Origin: Virgibacillus sp. NKC19-16
GTDB lineage: Bacteria; Bacillota; Bacilli; Bacillales; Amphibacillaceae
Assembly: GCF_021560035.1 (NCBI RefSeq)
Contig: NZ_CP074373.1
Location: 244,001-308,000, forward strand
Direction: 5' to 3'
Length of the DNA stretch: 64,000 nucleotides
The translations under genes and the position numbers were made by a program. Each line of letters starts with the position of its first letter. Positions within the stretch are counted from its first letter, which is position 1. This document shows, one piece after another, positions 1 through 8,478 of the stretch. The notes beneath the pieces were generated by a model. The model did no database searches, was not told the DNA's origin, and was given only the letters and a program-made list of their open reading frames with translations.

Positions 1-2
1 AA

Positions 3-764
3 ACAAGAAAAAAATCACCGCTGATCTATAATATTATGAGCGAAGTAGGTTCCAATTTTATAGCAAATGGATTGATAGCTGTGGGCACCTCTCCTTCGAT
101 TTCCAACATGCCAGAAGAAGCAGACGAAATGGCAAGGAAGGCGGATGCTGTTATATTAAATTTAGGAACTTTAAGCAAAGCCCGGGCAGAAGCAATGATG
201 GTAGCAGGAAGAGCTGCAAATGAAGCGGGAGTACCGGTTTTTTTAGACCCCATAGCAATTGGTGCGACTGATTTTCGTACAACTGTGATTCATGAAATTC
301 TGTCCGAGATTAAAATAGCTGCTATTTGTGCCAATGCCGGTGAAATTGCGGTTTTAGGCGAATCATTGGAAAAGACAACGAGTCCGGATAGTTCTCTTGA
401 AGAAAATGATCCTTCCATTGCTGAAAAAGTGGCGCGAAAGTATGAAACGGTCGTTATTGCGACCGGCCAAACGGATATCGTCACAGATGGAAAAAGAACT
501 TCCCTTTGTAAAAATGGACACGTCATGCTACAAAACATCACGACCAGTGGCTGCTTGCTCACCTCTGTTATCGGTGCATTTGCCGGTGTAGCTGGAGAAG
601 ATATTTACGAAGCAAGCATTGAAGCAGTAACGGGGTATGGAATTGCAGCGGAATTAGCCATGAAAACAGCGACAGGACCAGGTTCATTTATTCCGACTTT
701 TTTGGATCAGTTATATTTTTTGAACGAGGACACCATTGCTGCTCATCAACACCTGGAACAATAA
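3..764 (+). CDS. thiM: Hydroxyethylthiazole kinase ThiM (5' end outside window)
   Basis: Phosphorylates the thiazole alcohol of thiamine in the salvage pathway, in the cytoplasm. The frame is open to the left edge: residues encoded before the first ATG (position 36) read SPLIYNI, which fits the conserved SPLVHNITN-type start of ThiM. The ATG at 36 is therefore internal and the real start lies upstream of the window. The C-terminal half carries the SGCLLTS motif (TGC at 552-554) matching the nucleotide-site cysteine of ThiM, followed by the glycine-rich GPGSF segment. It is followed by a Lin0512-family gene and tenA, so this is a thiamine salvage cluster. The family is clear; only the start is missing. 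Confidence 0.92.
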   Translation, partial: TRKKSPLIYNIMSEVGSNFIANGLIAVGTSPSISNMPEEADEMARKADAVILNLGTLSKARAEAMMVAGRAANEAGVPVFLDPIAIGATDFRTTVIHEILSEIKIAAICANAGEIAVLGESLEKTTSPDSSLEENDPSIAEKVARKYETVVIATGQTDIVTDGKRTSLCKNGHVMLQNITTSGCLLTSVIGAFAGVAGEDIYEASIEAVTGYGIAAELAMKTATGPGSFIPTFLDQLYFLNEDTIAAHQHLEQ

Positions 765-928
765 GTATACAACGATGTGAAGGAGTTGTGTAAATGATGC
801 AGGAGTCATTGCTTGATAAGAAAACTGCCTCGTATTGATCGACTTACAGAATGATTTCTGTCACCCGATGGAACAGCTGGCTAACGCAAGGACATAACAA
901 TTATTATAGTTAATGGAGGAATTTCATT

Positions 929-1287
929 ATGGAAAAAATTCTTTTTATAGAAACCGGTACTGGTCTCGATGTACATGGACAAGATGTCAATGTGGCAGCG
1001 TGTCGTGCTGTAAAGGACGCTATTCATTATAATTCAATGCTCGGTATTCGCAGTATGCTGCCTGATGGCGCATAAATAATATGAAGATAAATATAAAACT
1101 AGCGATTCCTCAAGATTTGGATCAATTAGAACACGACAAAATTAAGAGTATGGTTCCATATGGCCGTGTCTCGGTTGAGGTTATAACAGGCGGTATGGCA
1201 ACGACAAGCGGCATTTTCCTTGAAGATCAGCAAGATAAAAATGATTTGATGTACATGGTGAATGCTGCAGTGGAAGTAGGATACTAA
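929..1287 (+). pseudogene. Lin0512-family protein, broken by a -1 frameshift
   Basis: Two frames together read as one roughly 119-residue Lin0512-family protein of unknown function. The first (ATG 929, RBS GGAGGA) begins MEKILFIETGTGLDVHGQDV and stops at 1073-1075. The second resumes at about 1072 with INNMKINIKLAIP and ends NAAVEVGY at 1287. The junction GGCGCATAAATAATATG needs one extra base, GGC-GnC-ATA-AAT-AAT-ATG, to give the expected DGxINNMK. It sits between thiM and tenA. Either the gene is a recent pseudogene or a base was missed in sequencing. An independent start at ATG 1081 is possible but has no ribosome binding site. Confidence 0.75.
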
Positions 1288-1326
1288 GTAGACGTTTTTT
1301 TCATTAAATTTAAGGAGGACATAGCA

Positions 1327-2013
1327 ATGCGATTTTCGGAATCCTTGAAAACTGCAACTAAACAAAGTTGGGCGTACAGCATGAATCATCCATTTGTCCA
1401 GGGTATTATCAAAGGCGATTTACCACTGGAAACATTTAAAAATTATATTATGCAGGATATCTATTACTTGAAGCATTATGGAAAAGTCCATGCATTTGCC
1501 GCCGCACATGCGGATGATTTTAGTCAGGCTGCATTATTAGCTGGAAAAGCACAAAATACCGCTGAAGCAGAGCTTACCGTTCATAAGGAACACGCCCGAA
1601 TTCTAAATATTACCGATGACGATTTAAGTAATTTTAAGCCAACACCAACAGCCTATGCGTATACATCCCATCTGTATCGAACTGCATTGTCCGGCAGCCT
1701 GGCGCAAATCGTTGCGTCGATGCTTCCATGCTACTGGCTATATGCCGATATTGGCTTGGAAAATCGGGATGCTAAACCTGGAGTAGGAATTTACGACAAT
1801 TGGATTCAGATGTATGCAAGTAATTGGTTCCAAGAATCTACCTGTGAGATGATTGACTTGCTGGATGATCTGGTAGCTAAAGCGAGCGAGGTGGAAAAAG
1901 AAAAAATTAAAGCTCAGTTTGTGATGGCCAAAGAATATGAACTCGCCTTCTGGGAAATGGCCTATACGTTTGAAACGTGGCTTTCGGAAGAGAAACAAGC
2001 AGCAAATATTTAG
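1327..2013 (+). CDS. tenA: Thiaminase II / aminopyrimidine aminohydrolase TenA
   Basis: Hydrolyses aminomethyl-pyrimidine derivatives to HMP, feeding thiamine salvage. The protein has 228 residues, the usual family length. Key residues fall at the canonical Bacillus subtilis TenA positions: D44, C135 in MLPCYWLY, and E205 in KEYELAFWE. The RBS AAGGAGG lies just before the ATG. It is the last gene of the thiM cluster and is followed by a hairpin terminator at 2032. Function is confident from residues and context. Confidence 0.95.
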   Translation: MRFSESLKTATKQSWAYSMNHPFVQGIIKGDLPLETFKNYIMQDIYYLKHYGKVHAFAAAHADDFSQAALLAGKAQNTAEAELTVHKEHARILNITDDDLSNFKPTPTAYAYTSHLYRTALSGSLAQIVASMLPCYWLYADIGLENRDAKPGVGIYDNWIQMYASNWFQESTCEMIDLLDDLVAKASEVEKEKIKAQFVMAKEYELAFWEMAYTFETWLSEEKQAANI

Positions 2014-2031
2014 TTATTTTTTCCATTATGG

Positions 2032-2075
2032 AACATAGTGCCCCCGCATTAATGTAAGCACTATGTTAGTTTTTT
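2032..2075 (+). terminator. Terminator after tenA
   Basis: A perfect 10-bp inverted repeat, AACATAGTGC (2032-2041) with GCACTATGTT (2058-2067), is followed by a T-rich run. It lies 19 nt after the tenA stop codon. Confidence 0.8.
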
Positions 2076-2382
2076 GCACATAAACATTCGCACCCTCGCC
2101 TGTACAAGCTGATGCAAAAATTCACTGAGAAATAAATATTCGTTAAAGAATCGGGAGACATAACCGGTGCAAAAAAGCCGTTCGACGTGTTTCATTTCTA
2201 AGGAAAATGGTAATTAAGGTATAGGTCAGGCAGTTTAATTTTCTAATACTGAAGGGTTATGTCATTCATTATCGGTTACAGATATAATTACCACGCTACA
2301 AGGTTTCCCGGTTAAAGGCACACCACAAGGAGGTTTATGATAAGCTTTATATTATTTGAATTTTTTAGAGGTGAGTAATTAT
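2076..2382. other. Intergenic region before the symporter, with a 13-codon leader ORF
   Basis: No gene or recognised riboswitch is visible. A short ORF starting at ATG 2337 has a strong AGGAGG (2329-2334), reads MISFILFEFFRGE and stops at 2376-2378, 4 nt before the symporter ATG at 2383. It could couple translation to the transporter. I searched for a TPP-riboswitch-like CTGAGA/ACCTGAT core and did not find a convincing one. Confidence 0.35.
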
Positions 2383-3816
2383 ATGTTTAGTGGAAATGAA
2401 CGAATTATATTATCAGTCATTGTCGTTGTTTATTTTATTTTTCTATTTGTGTTGGCATTATATATAAACCGGAAAACGAAAACGTATGAAGATTATAATG
2501 TTGCCGGCAGATCTGTCTCAATTTTTCCTATAATTTTAACATTTATTGGAACTGGCGTTGGCGGATCAACATTATTAGGTTATATGGAGAATGGTTATAG
2601 CTTAGGAATGGGAGAGCAGTGGATACATATCTCGATGTTCCTTTGTGTCATTATTTTTGCATCATTTTTGCTCAGGCGGATCAGAAGCCTGGGGGAAAAT
2701 CATAACATGGTCACGGTGGGTGACTATACTTCCTTGCGTTATGGTAATCAAGCTCGTATTCCGACTGTTATTAGTATATTATTTTCCTATTGTGCCATGA
2801 CCGGTATGCAGTTTGTTGCTATTGCCACGATACTGAATTTGACAATCGGGTTAAATGTGACTTTGGGAATTTTTATCGGCTGGGTATTGTTGACATTTAA
2901 AACTTATTTTGGCGGACTGAAGACTGTTATTTGGCAGGACGTTATTCACGGAACAATTCTAACATTGGGCTTCATCGCCTTGTTTATAACAGTGGTGATA
3001 TCCACCGGGGGATGGGATACAATTTCAGAAAACGCCAGCTCCGTTAATCAAGAAAATATGCTCAGCGTGATGAATATTGACCCAAGTGAAATATTCATAT
3101 ATCTCTTGACGTTAGGCGTTTTTCAATTTATTAGACAAGATCTTTGGCAGCGTGTTTGGGCAGCCAAAAATGTAAAAACCGCAATGAATGGATATTGGGT
3201 TTCGATGATCATTGCTGTTTTAATAGGTGCATTTGCTGTTGCAATCGGTGTGTTCAGCAGATTCGGTTTACGACTGGAAAATATTGATCCAGTAAACATT
3301 TATTACGGTGTTGTTGGGGATGTTTTTCCGTTCTCTTTAGTGGTTGTGATGGTTATTGTGTTATTGGCGGCCGTTATATCTAGTGCGGACTCCTTTCTTT
3401 TAGCGGGGTCATCCTCTATCGTAAACGATATTATCAGGCCAAACTTCAAACATCTTGATAATAAAAAAATGCTTATTTACAGTAAGATTTCCGTTTTAAT
3501 CGTATCCATTGTTGCCCTTGTGTTAGCATTGGCAATTCCTGGATTGGTTAACCTGATGGTAACTGGAACGGCGATGTCTGTCTCAGGTCTATTAGCACCA
3601 GTAATGTTTGGTTTATTTTGGAAAAAGGTGACCAAAGCTGCTGGTATTGCTTCCATGTGGGGAGGTCTGGTCGCAGCAGTCATTTGGCAGATTTTAGGCC
3701 ATCCTTTTGGTTTACATCCTATTTTTATCGGTTTACCATTATCGATAGCAATACTGCTGATTGTAACGTTTTTAACAAGACATAATAATCAAAACGCAGC
3801 GTTAACTATGAAATAA
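2383..3816 (+). CDS. Sodium:solute symporter family transporter
   Basis: Integral membrane sodium-coupled uptake protein of the SSS family, 477 residues with about 13 hydrophobic segments. Family signatures visible are the N-terminal YEDYNVAGRS stretch, the glycine-rich GTGVGGSTLLGY in an early helix, and RQDLWQRVWAAK before a later helix. ATG 2383 is preferred because AGAGGTGAG lies 8 nt upstream; a TTG at 2356 in the same frame lacks a ribosome binding site. The substrate cannot be read from sequence. Adjacency to thiamine salvage genes makes a thiamine precursor possible, but that is inference only. Confidence 0.85.
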   Translation: MFSGNERIILSVIVVVYFIFLFVLALYINRKTKTYEDYNVAGRSVSIFPIILTFIGTGVGGSTLLGYMENGYSLGMGEQWIHISMFLCVIIFASFLLRRIRSLGENHNMVTVGDYTSLRYGNQARIPTVISILFSYCAMTGMQFVAIATILNLTIGLNVTLGIFIGWVLLTFKTYFGGLKTVIWQDVIHGTILTLGFIALFITVVISTGGWDTISENASSVNQENMLSVMNIDPSEIFIYLLTLGVFQFIRQDLWQRVWAAKNVKTAMNGYWVSMIIAVLIGAFAVAIGVFSRFGLRLENIDPVNIYYGVVGDVFPFSLVVVMVIVLLAAVISSADSFLLAGSSSIVNDIIRPNFKHLDNKKMLIYSKISVLIVSIVALVLALAIPGLVNLMVTGTAMSVSGLLAPVMFGLFWKKVTKAAGIASMWGGLVAAVIWQILGHPFGLHPIFIGLPLSIAILLIVTFLTRHNNQNAALTMK

Positions 3817-3852
3817 AATCGATTATAAGCAAAGCTAATTTATTTCCCAGAA

Positions 3853-3901
3853 AAAACACCAATCCTTACCTCTAAATGAGTTCAATAAGGATTGGTGTTT
3901 T
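3853..3901. terminator. Bidirectional terminator between symporter and OYE gene
   Basis: Inverted repeat AAAACACCAATCCTTA (3853-3868) with TAAGGATTGGTGTTTT (3886-3901), A-rich on one side and T-rich on the other. It serves the convergent genes on both sides. Confidence 0.9.
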
Positions 3902-3909
3902 CCTGAGCA

Positions 3910-5100
3910 TTATTTATACAGTTTACGAAATTCATGACGGGAGGATTCTGAAAGCGATCCGCCGATATCCATTAATTCAACAATGTCTTTAAAAGCTCTT
4001 TCCGGAATTGCTAAATCGGCTATTTCGTCTGGAGAAAAACCTAAGTTAATCTCATCTTCCCGGCCTTCCTTTAATTTGGTAACAAACTCAGGTTCGGTAA
4101 CGAAAGGTGTAGATGCACCAACCATATCGGCGAACTCTAGGGCCTCAAGTGCCTTTTCTGGTGAGTTGATACCGCCAGTGGCCATAACCGGAGTACGACA
4201 AGCGATATGTTCGTACACAATACGATTCATGATTTCACCTTTAAATTTACCTTGGCGAATCGTTTGTTTATAAATGTTCTTGCCCCAACTTGCAGTAGCT
4301 AAATAGTGGATATTTGCCACTCCCATAATTCGATCCATGAAATAAAAGAAATCCTCTACACTGTAGCCAATTTCATTCCCGCGTGTTTCTTCTGGTGTGC
4401 CGCGAAACCCGAGAATAAAGTCAGCAGGTGCTTCTTCATCAATAACTTTCTGAACAGCCTCCATCACTTCGATACCAAAACGTGAACGATTTTCAATATT
4501 CCCCGCGCCATATTCATCATCACGCTGATTTGAAACAGTGGATAAGAATGTTTGAATTAATAAGCGCTGGGCACTTGAAATTTCAACGCCATCAAAACCG
4601 GCTTTAATCGCACGACGGGTTGCGTCAGCATATTGAGTAATTACATGCCTGATTTTACGTTTGGTCATCGGTAAAACCGTATGTTCAACGGGAGTTTTCA
4701 AGTGCATTTTACTTGGACCATAAACGACACCGAAATCCTTAAGCGATATTTTGGAAAAACGACCTGCATGTGTTAATTGAATAATTGCCTTCGCACCATC
4801 TTTTTTCATCGCTTGAGCGAGTTCTTTAAGTCCTTCGATACTATGGTCATCATCGATACTAAAACCATATTCAAACAATTGACCGTATTCTTCGATATAA
4901 GCGGCCCCTGTAATTTGTAAGGGTGCTGAACGACCGCGTCGCTTTGCATATGCTAAGTCTTCTTGCGTCACATAACCTTCCACAGTTGAAGAATTTGTGA
5001 TCATTGGTGACAGGACAAAACGATTATCTAATTCAATACCATTTGGTAGAGTTATTGTCTCAAATAAAGGTCTGTATTGTTCCGTTGTTTTCATTCGCAT
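3910..5100 (-). CDS. Old Yellow Enzyme-family NADH:flavin oxidoreductase of the SirTM locus
   Basis: FMN-dependent TIM-barrel oxidoreductase, 396 residues. OYE features include SPMITNSS near the N terminus, AIIQLTHAGRFS, LSTVSNQRDDEYG and the C-terminal phosphate-binding VMATGGINSPEKA. Unusually, the active-site segment normally written EIHGAN/H reads EISSAQ (about residues 173-178), so the usual substrate-orienting histidine pair is absent. ATG 5100 is chosen because GGAGGG lies 11 nt upstream; a TTG at 5109 is too close to it. The gene diverges from the gcvH-like/macro/sirTM operon, and OYE genes are known companions of class M sirtuin loci. The substrate is unknown. Confidence 0.88.
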   Translation of the reverse strand: MRMKTTEQYRPLFETITLPNGIELDNRFVLSPMITNSSTVEGYVTQEDLAYAKRRGRSAPLQITGAAYIEEYGQLFEYGFSIDDDHSIEGLKELAQAMKKDGAKAIIQLTHAGRFSKISLKDFGVVYGPSKMHLKTPVEHTVLPMTKRKIRHVITQYADATRRAIKAGFDGVEISSAQRLLIQTFLSTVSNQRDDEYGAGNIENRSRFGIEVMEAVQKVIDEEAPADFILGFRGTPEETRGNEIGYSVEDFFYFMDRIMGVANIHYLATASWGKNIYKQTIRQGKFKGEIMNRIVYEHIACRTPVMATGGINSPEKALEALEFADMVGASTPFVTEPEFVTKLKEGREDEINLGFSPDEIADLAIPERAFKDIVELMDIGGSLSESSRHEFRKLYK

Positions 5101-5351
5101 ATTACCCAACTCCCTCCATCACGCTATACTTGCTGTTAACTTAAAGCTACCACTTTGCCAGATAGTGTCAATGTGATACAGTTTTTCTACCTATATAATA
5201 GATTTGTTCAAGATAAATTTAACATACGTTGTTATAACTTGCTATCCTAATACATTTTTAAAAAAGAATGAGCTGCCCTGTTGGAGGTAGGTATTGCTAA
5301 TATGATATACTTAAATATATTATAATATTTAAAAAGAAAGAGGGATTTATA

Positions 5352-5714
5352 ATGAAAAAGCGTGGCGAATATTTATTTATTGAAAAAAATGGTGATGATT
5401 ATACGTTAAGTATGACGCCAGAGTTACAAGATGATATTGGTACAGTTGGCTTTGTTGAATACATAGTTGCTGATACTGATACCCTTGAAGCAGGTGATAC
5501 CATTTTAAATTTAGAAGCTTCGAAAACGGTTCTTGAATTGGCTTCCCCGTTGGCTGGTAAAATTGTTAAGCGAAATGAAGCATTAATAAGTGAACCAGCA
5601 CTGTTGAATTCAGCGAAAGCAGAAGATAATTGGATGGTTACATTAACGGATGTTGATGAAGAGGCGTTTAACCAATTAGAAGGAGTTACAAGATACTTTT
5701 CAGAACAGGAGTAG
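5352..5714 (+). CDS. GcvH-like lipoyl carrier protein (GcvH-L)
   Basis: Small lipoyl-domain protein, 120 residues, similar to glycine cleavage H protein but in an operon without glycine cleavage genes. The lipoylation site is K58 in [11 protein letters not shown], equivalent to the ESVK(A) lysine of GcvH. In the characterised staphylococcal and streptococcal loci this protein is lipoylated by LplA2 and then ADP-ribosylated by SirTM. It is the first gene of a tightly packed operon; the macrodomain gene starts 4 nt after its stop. RBS AAAGAGGG precedes the ATG. Assignment rests on the site and the conserved neighbours. Confidence 0.93.
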   Translation: MKKRGEYLFIEKNGDDYTLSMTPELQDDIGTVGFVEYIVADTDTLEAGDTILNLEASKTVLELASPLAGKIVKRNEALISEPALLNSAKAEDNWMVTLTDVDEEAFNQLEGVTRYFSEQE

Positions 5715-5717
5715 GGT

Positions 5718-6512
5718 ATGGACCAAGAGGAGAGATTAGACTATCTAATTGACTATTTATGGAACGAGAACATAGATGTGAAGGGCAAAGTGGTGAAGTA
5801 CAAAAGGGATACTGCACAGGAAAAATTAGCATTATTTCGGGGGCTGTGTAATGTCCGACCCCCTGAACCAGTAACAGAACAATTTATGGCGGTTCAAGAT
5901 GCCTTCTTAACACAGTGGAATACCGAACGGCCATTAACCTCATTGAATGATTTGGAAGACGCACAACCGCAAATTTATTTATGGCAAGGCGACATTACTA
6001 GCCTAGCGGTAGACGTAATTGTTAATGCAGCCAATAGTGATTTTCTGGGTTGTACGCAAGCTAATCATGACTGTATTGACAATTTTATACATACACGTGC
6101 TGGTGTACAATTGCGATTAGATTGCGACAAGCTAATAAAAGCACAAGGCCGCAGAGAACCGATGGGTAAAGCAAAAATAACCAAGGCTTACAATTTACCA
6201 GCTGACAATGTCATTCATACAGTCGGTCCTTATATCGACGATCGTGGTGTCTCATCCTTAAAGGAAAAATTATTAGTTTCGTCCTATCGTTCTTGTTTGG
6301 CTTTGGCAGATGCGCACCAACAAGGGACGATAGCTTTTTGCTGTATTTCAACAGGTGAATTTAATTTCCCTAACGAGCGTGCGGCTGAGATTGCGATTCA
6401 GACTGCGCGAGCATATTTACGTGATACCGGGTCAACGCTTAACGTTATCTTTAATGTGTTTAAAGATGAGGACCTACAAATTTATCAGTCATTATTAGGG
6501 ATAAAAGAATAG
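5718..6512 (+). CDS. Macrodomain ADP-ribosyl hydrolase of the SirTM operon
   Basis: Removes ADP-ribose from the GcvH-like carrier in characterised homologous systems. The protein is 264 residues: an N-terminal extension of about 85 residues, then a macro fold with GDITSLAVDVIVNAANSDFLG (residues 91-111), the GCTQANHDCID segment and VIHTVGP. C112, H117 and C119 match the Cys/His pattern of zinc-dependent macrodomains found in these operons. The ribosome binding site AGGAG overlaps the end of the preceding gene. Translation is probably coupled. Confidence 0.92.
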   Translation: MDQEERLDYLIDYLWNENIDVKGKVVKYKRDTAQEKLALFRGLCNVRPPEPVTEQFMAVQDAFLTQWNTERPLTSLNDLEDAQPQIYLWQGDITSLAVDVIVNAANSDFLGCTQANHDCIDNFIHTRAGVQLRLDCDKLIKAQGRREPMGKAKITKAYNLPADNVIHTVGPYIDDRGVSSLKEKLLVSSYRSCLALADAHQQGTIAFCCISTGEFNFPNERAAEIAIQTARAYLRDTGSTLNVIFNVFKDEDLQIYQSLLGIKE

Positions 6513-6521
6513 GAGATTGTT

Positions 6522-7406
6522 ATGGAACAAATGCAAACACATTGGAAGGCATTACCGATGGAATCATCCATGTCACAAGCTGATTTTTTACATCAAGTAA
6601 TAGAAGAAGCTGAGGCAATTGTCATTGGGATTGGTGCAGGCATGTCTGCAGCGACTGGATTTACATATGTAGGGAAAAGATTTACGGACGCTTTTCCCGA
6701 TTTCATTGCGAAGTATCGCTTCTATGATATGCTGCAAGCAAGTGTCTTTGATTTTGAGGACGCGAGAGAATATTGGGCTTTTAAAAGTCGCTTCAGTTTG
6801 TTGAATTTCTTTGATCAGCCAGTTGGAAAGGCATATGTTGATCTGCGCCAAATAATATCGGATAAAAACTATCATATTATTACAACGAATGCTGATAATG
6901 CGTTTTATGCGGCCGATTTCGATATGGATAAAGTGTTTCGTATTCAAGGAGAGTACGGGCTATGGCAATGTTCCGAGCATTGTCATCAACAGACGTATCA
7001 TGATGAAGCCTTAATACGCCAAATGGCAAGGGAACAATCGGATATGAAGATACCTGCAAATTTAGTTCCGTATTGTCCGAAATGTGGAGCTGTTATGGAA
7101 GTGAACAAACGTGATGAAGTAAAAGGAATGGTGGAGGATGATCATTTTCATGAGCAGAAAGCGCGTTACAAGCAATTCTTAGAAGAGAACCAAGCGAAGA
7201 AAATACTCTTCTTGGAAATTGGGGTTGGGCATACAACGCCGCAATTTATTAAACATCCATTTCAACAAATGACTAAAGGAAATCCTAAATCATTGTTTGT
7301 GACAATGAATCAGAAGGATTACTTCACTCCACAAGCGATTCTCACGCAAACAGTAAGAATTGATGAAGATATCGCAAGCGTCTTACATTCAGTGGCACCT
7401 GAATAA
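6522..7406 (+). CDS. sirTM: Class M sirtuin, protein ADP-ribosyltransferase SirTM
   Basis: Sirtuin-fold NAD-dependent enzyme, 294 residues. The NAD-binding [12 protein letters not shown] motif is at residues 36-47 and ITTNADNAF at 120-128. The residue normally occupied by the deacetylase catalytic histidine is Q142 (RIQGEYG), the class M signature, consistent with transfer of ADP-ribose rather than deacetylation. Zinc-ribbon cysteines C150, C154, C185 and C188 are present. It lies between the macrodomain and LplA2 genes as in Staphylococcus and Streptococcus. The expected target is the lipoylated GcvH-like protein encoded two genes upstream. Confidence 0.94.
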   Translation: MEQMQTHWKALPMESSMSQADFLHQVIEEAEAIVIGIGAGMSAATGFTYVGKRFTDAFPDFIAKYRFYDMLQASVFDFEDAREYWAFKSRFSLLNFFDQPVGKAYVDLRQIISDKNYHIITTNADNAFYAADFDMDKVFRIQGEYGLWQCSEHCHQQTYHDEALIRQMAREQSDMKIPANLVPYCPKCGAVMEVNKRDEVKGMVEDDHFHEQKARYKQFLEENQAKKILFLEIGVGHTTPQFIKHPFQQMTKGNPKSLFVTMNQKDYFTPQAILTQTVRIDEDIASVLHSVAPE

Positions 7407-7422
7407 ATAATGGAGGTAGCGT

Positions 7423-8454
7423 ATGTATTTAATTGAATCGAAGCGTAATGGAGAATGGATTTATGATCCGGGAATGGTAATGGCCTTACAAGACTATGTG
7501 AAAGATCATATTTTCTTAGATGATGATGTTTTGTTCGCCTATATGATGCACCCAGCTGTTCAAATTGGAAAATTCCAGAATGCATACGAAGAAGTAAATC
7601 AGCCTTATATGGATGCGCATGATATTAAAATCATTCGCCGAGAATCAGGTGGTGGTGCGATTTACCTCGATGATCGTAATATGAGTTTTTGTTTCTTATT
7701 TGATGGCAGTACTGACATTTATGGGAACTATGCACGTTTATATGAACCGGTCGTCAAAGCACTGGAGAATTTAGGTGTAGATAATGTAGAATACAAAGGC
7801 CGTAATGATTTAGTTTTAGATGGTAAGAAAATTTCTGGTTCAGCGATGACTTTACAGAAAGGCCGCGTTTATGCTGGGTATTCGTTACTATTAGATCCTA
7901 ATTATGAAGCAATTGTGTCCGTCTTGAATCCAAACCAAAAGAAAATTGAAGCACATGGGATTCAGTCCGTCCGTAGTCGAATAGGATCAATCCGTCCTTA
8001 TTTAGCACCAGAATATCAGGAAATGACGGTCTGGGAATTTACGGATTACATGATTTGCCAATTACTTGAAGTTAATGACGTCAGTGAAGCGAAGCGATAT
8101 GAATTAACGCCAGAGGATTGGGCGGGTGTCGATAAAATTGCCGCAGAGAAATACCATAATTGGGACTGGAACTATGGTCGCTTTCATCAGTTCGAATATA
8201 GTTTAACAGAACGCTTTCCAATTGGAACGATTAGTGTCGGCTTAGGCGTTGAGCATGCTAAAATTGCTTCCATCCAGATTACGGGTGACTTCTTCGGATC
8301 AAAAGAAATAAAAGAAGTGGAAGAAGCTTTAGTCGGGGTACGGTTAAGAAAAGAGGACTTATTAAATGCGTTAGAGCCGCTGGATCTGGCTAATTACTTT
8401 GGAAAGCTAACGAAAGAAGAATTCGTTAGCTTTATCTTAAGTGAAAAGGCGTAA
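7423..8454 (+). CDS. lplA2: Lipoate-protein ligase LplA2 of the SirTM operon
   Basis: Attaches lipoate to carrier lysines using ATP. The 343-residue protein has the RRESGGGAIYLD lipoyl-AMP loop (residues 72-83) and GRNDLVLDGKKISGSA (127-142), containing the catalytic lysine, plus an LplA C-terminal domain. RBS GGAGGT precedes the ATG. In homologous loci LplA2 is specific for the GcvH-like protein and its modification is required before ADP-ribosylation by SirTM. Same-operon position supports that role here; ordinary E2 lipoylation is an alternative. Confidence 0.92.
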   Translation: MYLIESKRNGEWIYDPGMVMALQDYVKDHIFLDDDVLFAYMMHPAVQIGKFQNAYEEVNQPYMDAHDIKIIRRESGGGAIYLDDRNMSFCFLFDGSTDIYGNYARLYEPVVKALENLGVDNVEYKGRNDLVLDGKKISGSAMTLQKGRVYAGYSLLLDPNYEAIVSVLNPNQKKIEAHGIQSVRSRIGSIRPYLAPEYQEMTVWEFTDYMICQLLEVNDVSEAKRYELTPEDWAGVDKIAAEKYHNWDWNYGRFHQFEYSLTERFPIGTISVGLGVEHAKIASIQITGDFFGSKEIKEVEEALVGVRLRKEDLLNALEPLDLANYFGKLTKEEFVSFILSEKA

Positions 8455-8478
8455 GCACTATGAGACGCAGGAAGAAGG

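Noticed and set aside
770-928. 13-codon ORF (MMQESLLDKKTASY) with an AAGGAG before it
   Set aside because: Too short, no family, and the rest of the interval has stops in all frames.
2100-2340. Possible TPP riboswitch upstream of the symporter gene
   Set aside because: CTGAGA occurs near 2124 but no paired core with ACCTGAT and no P1 stem could be found.
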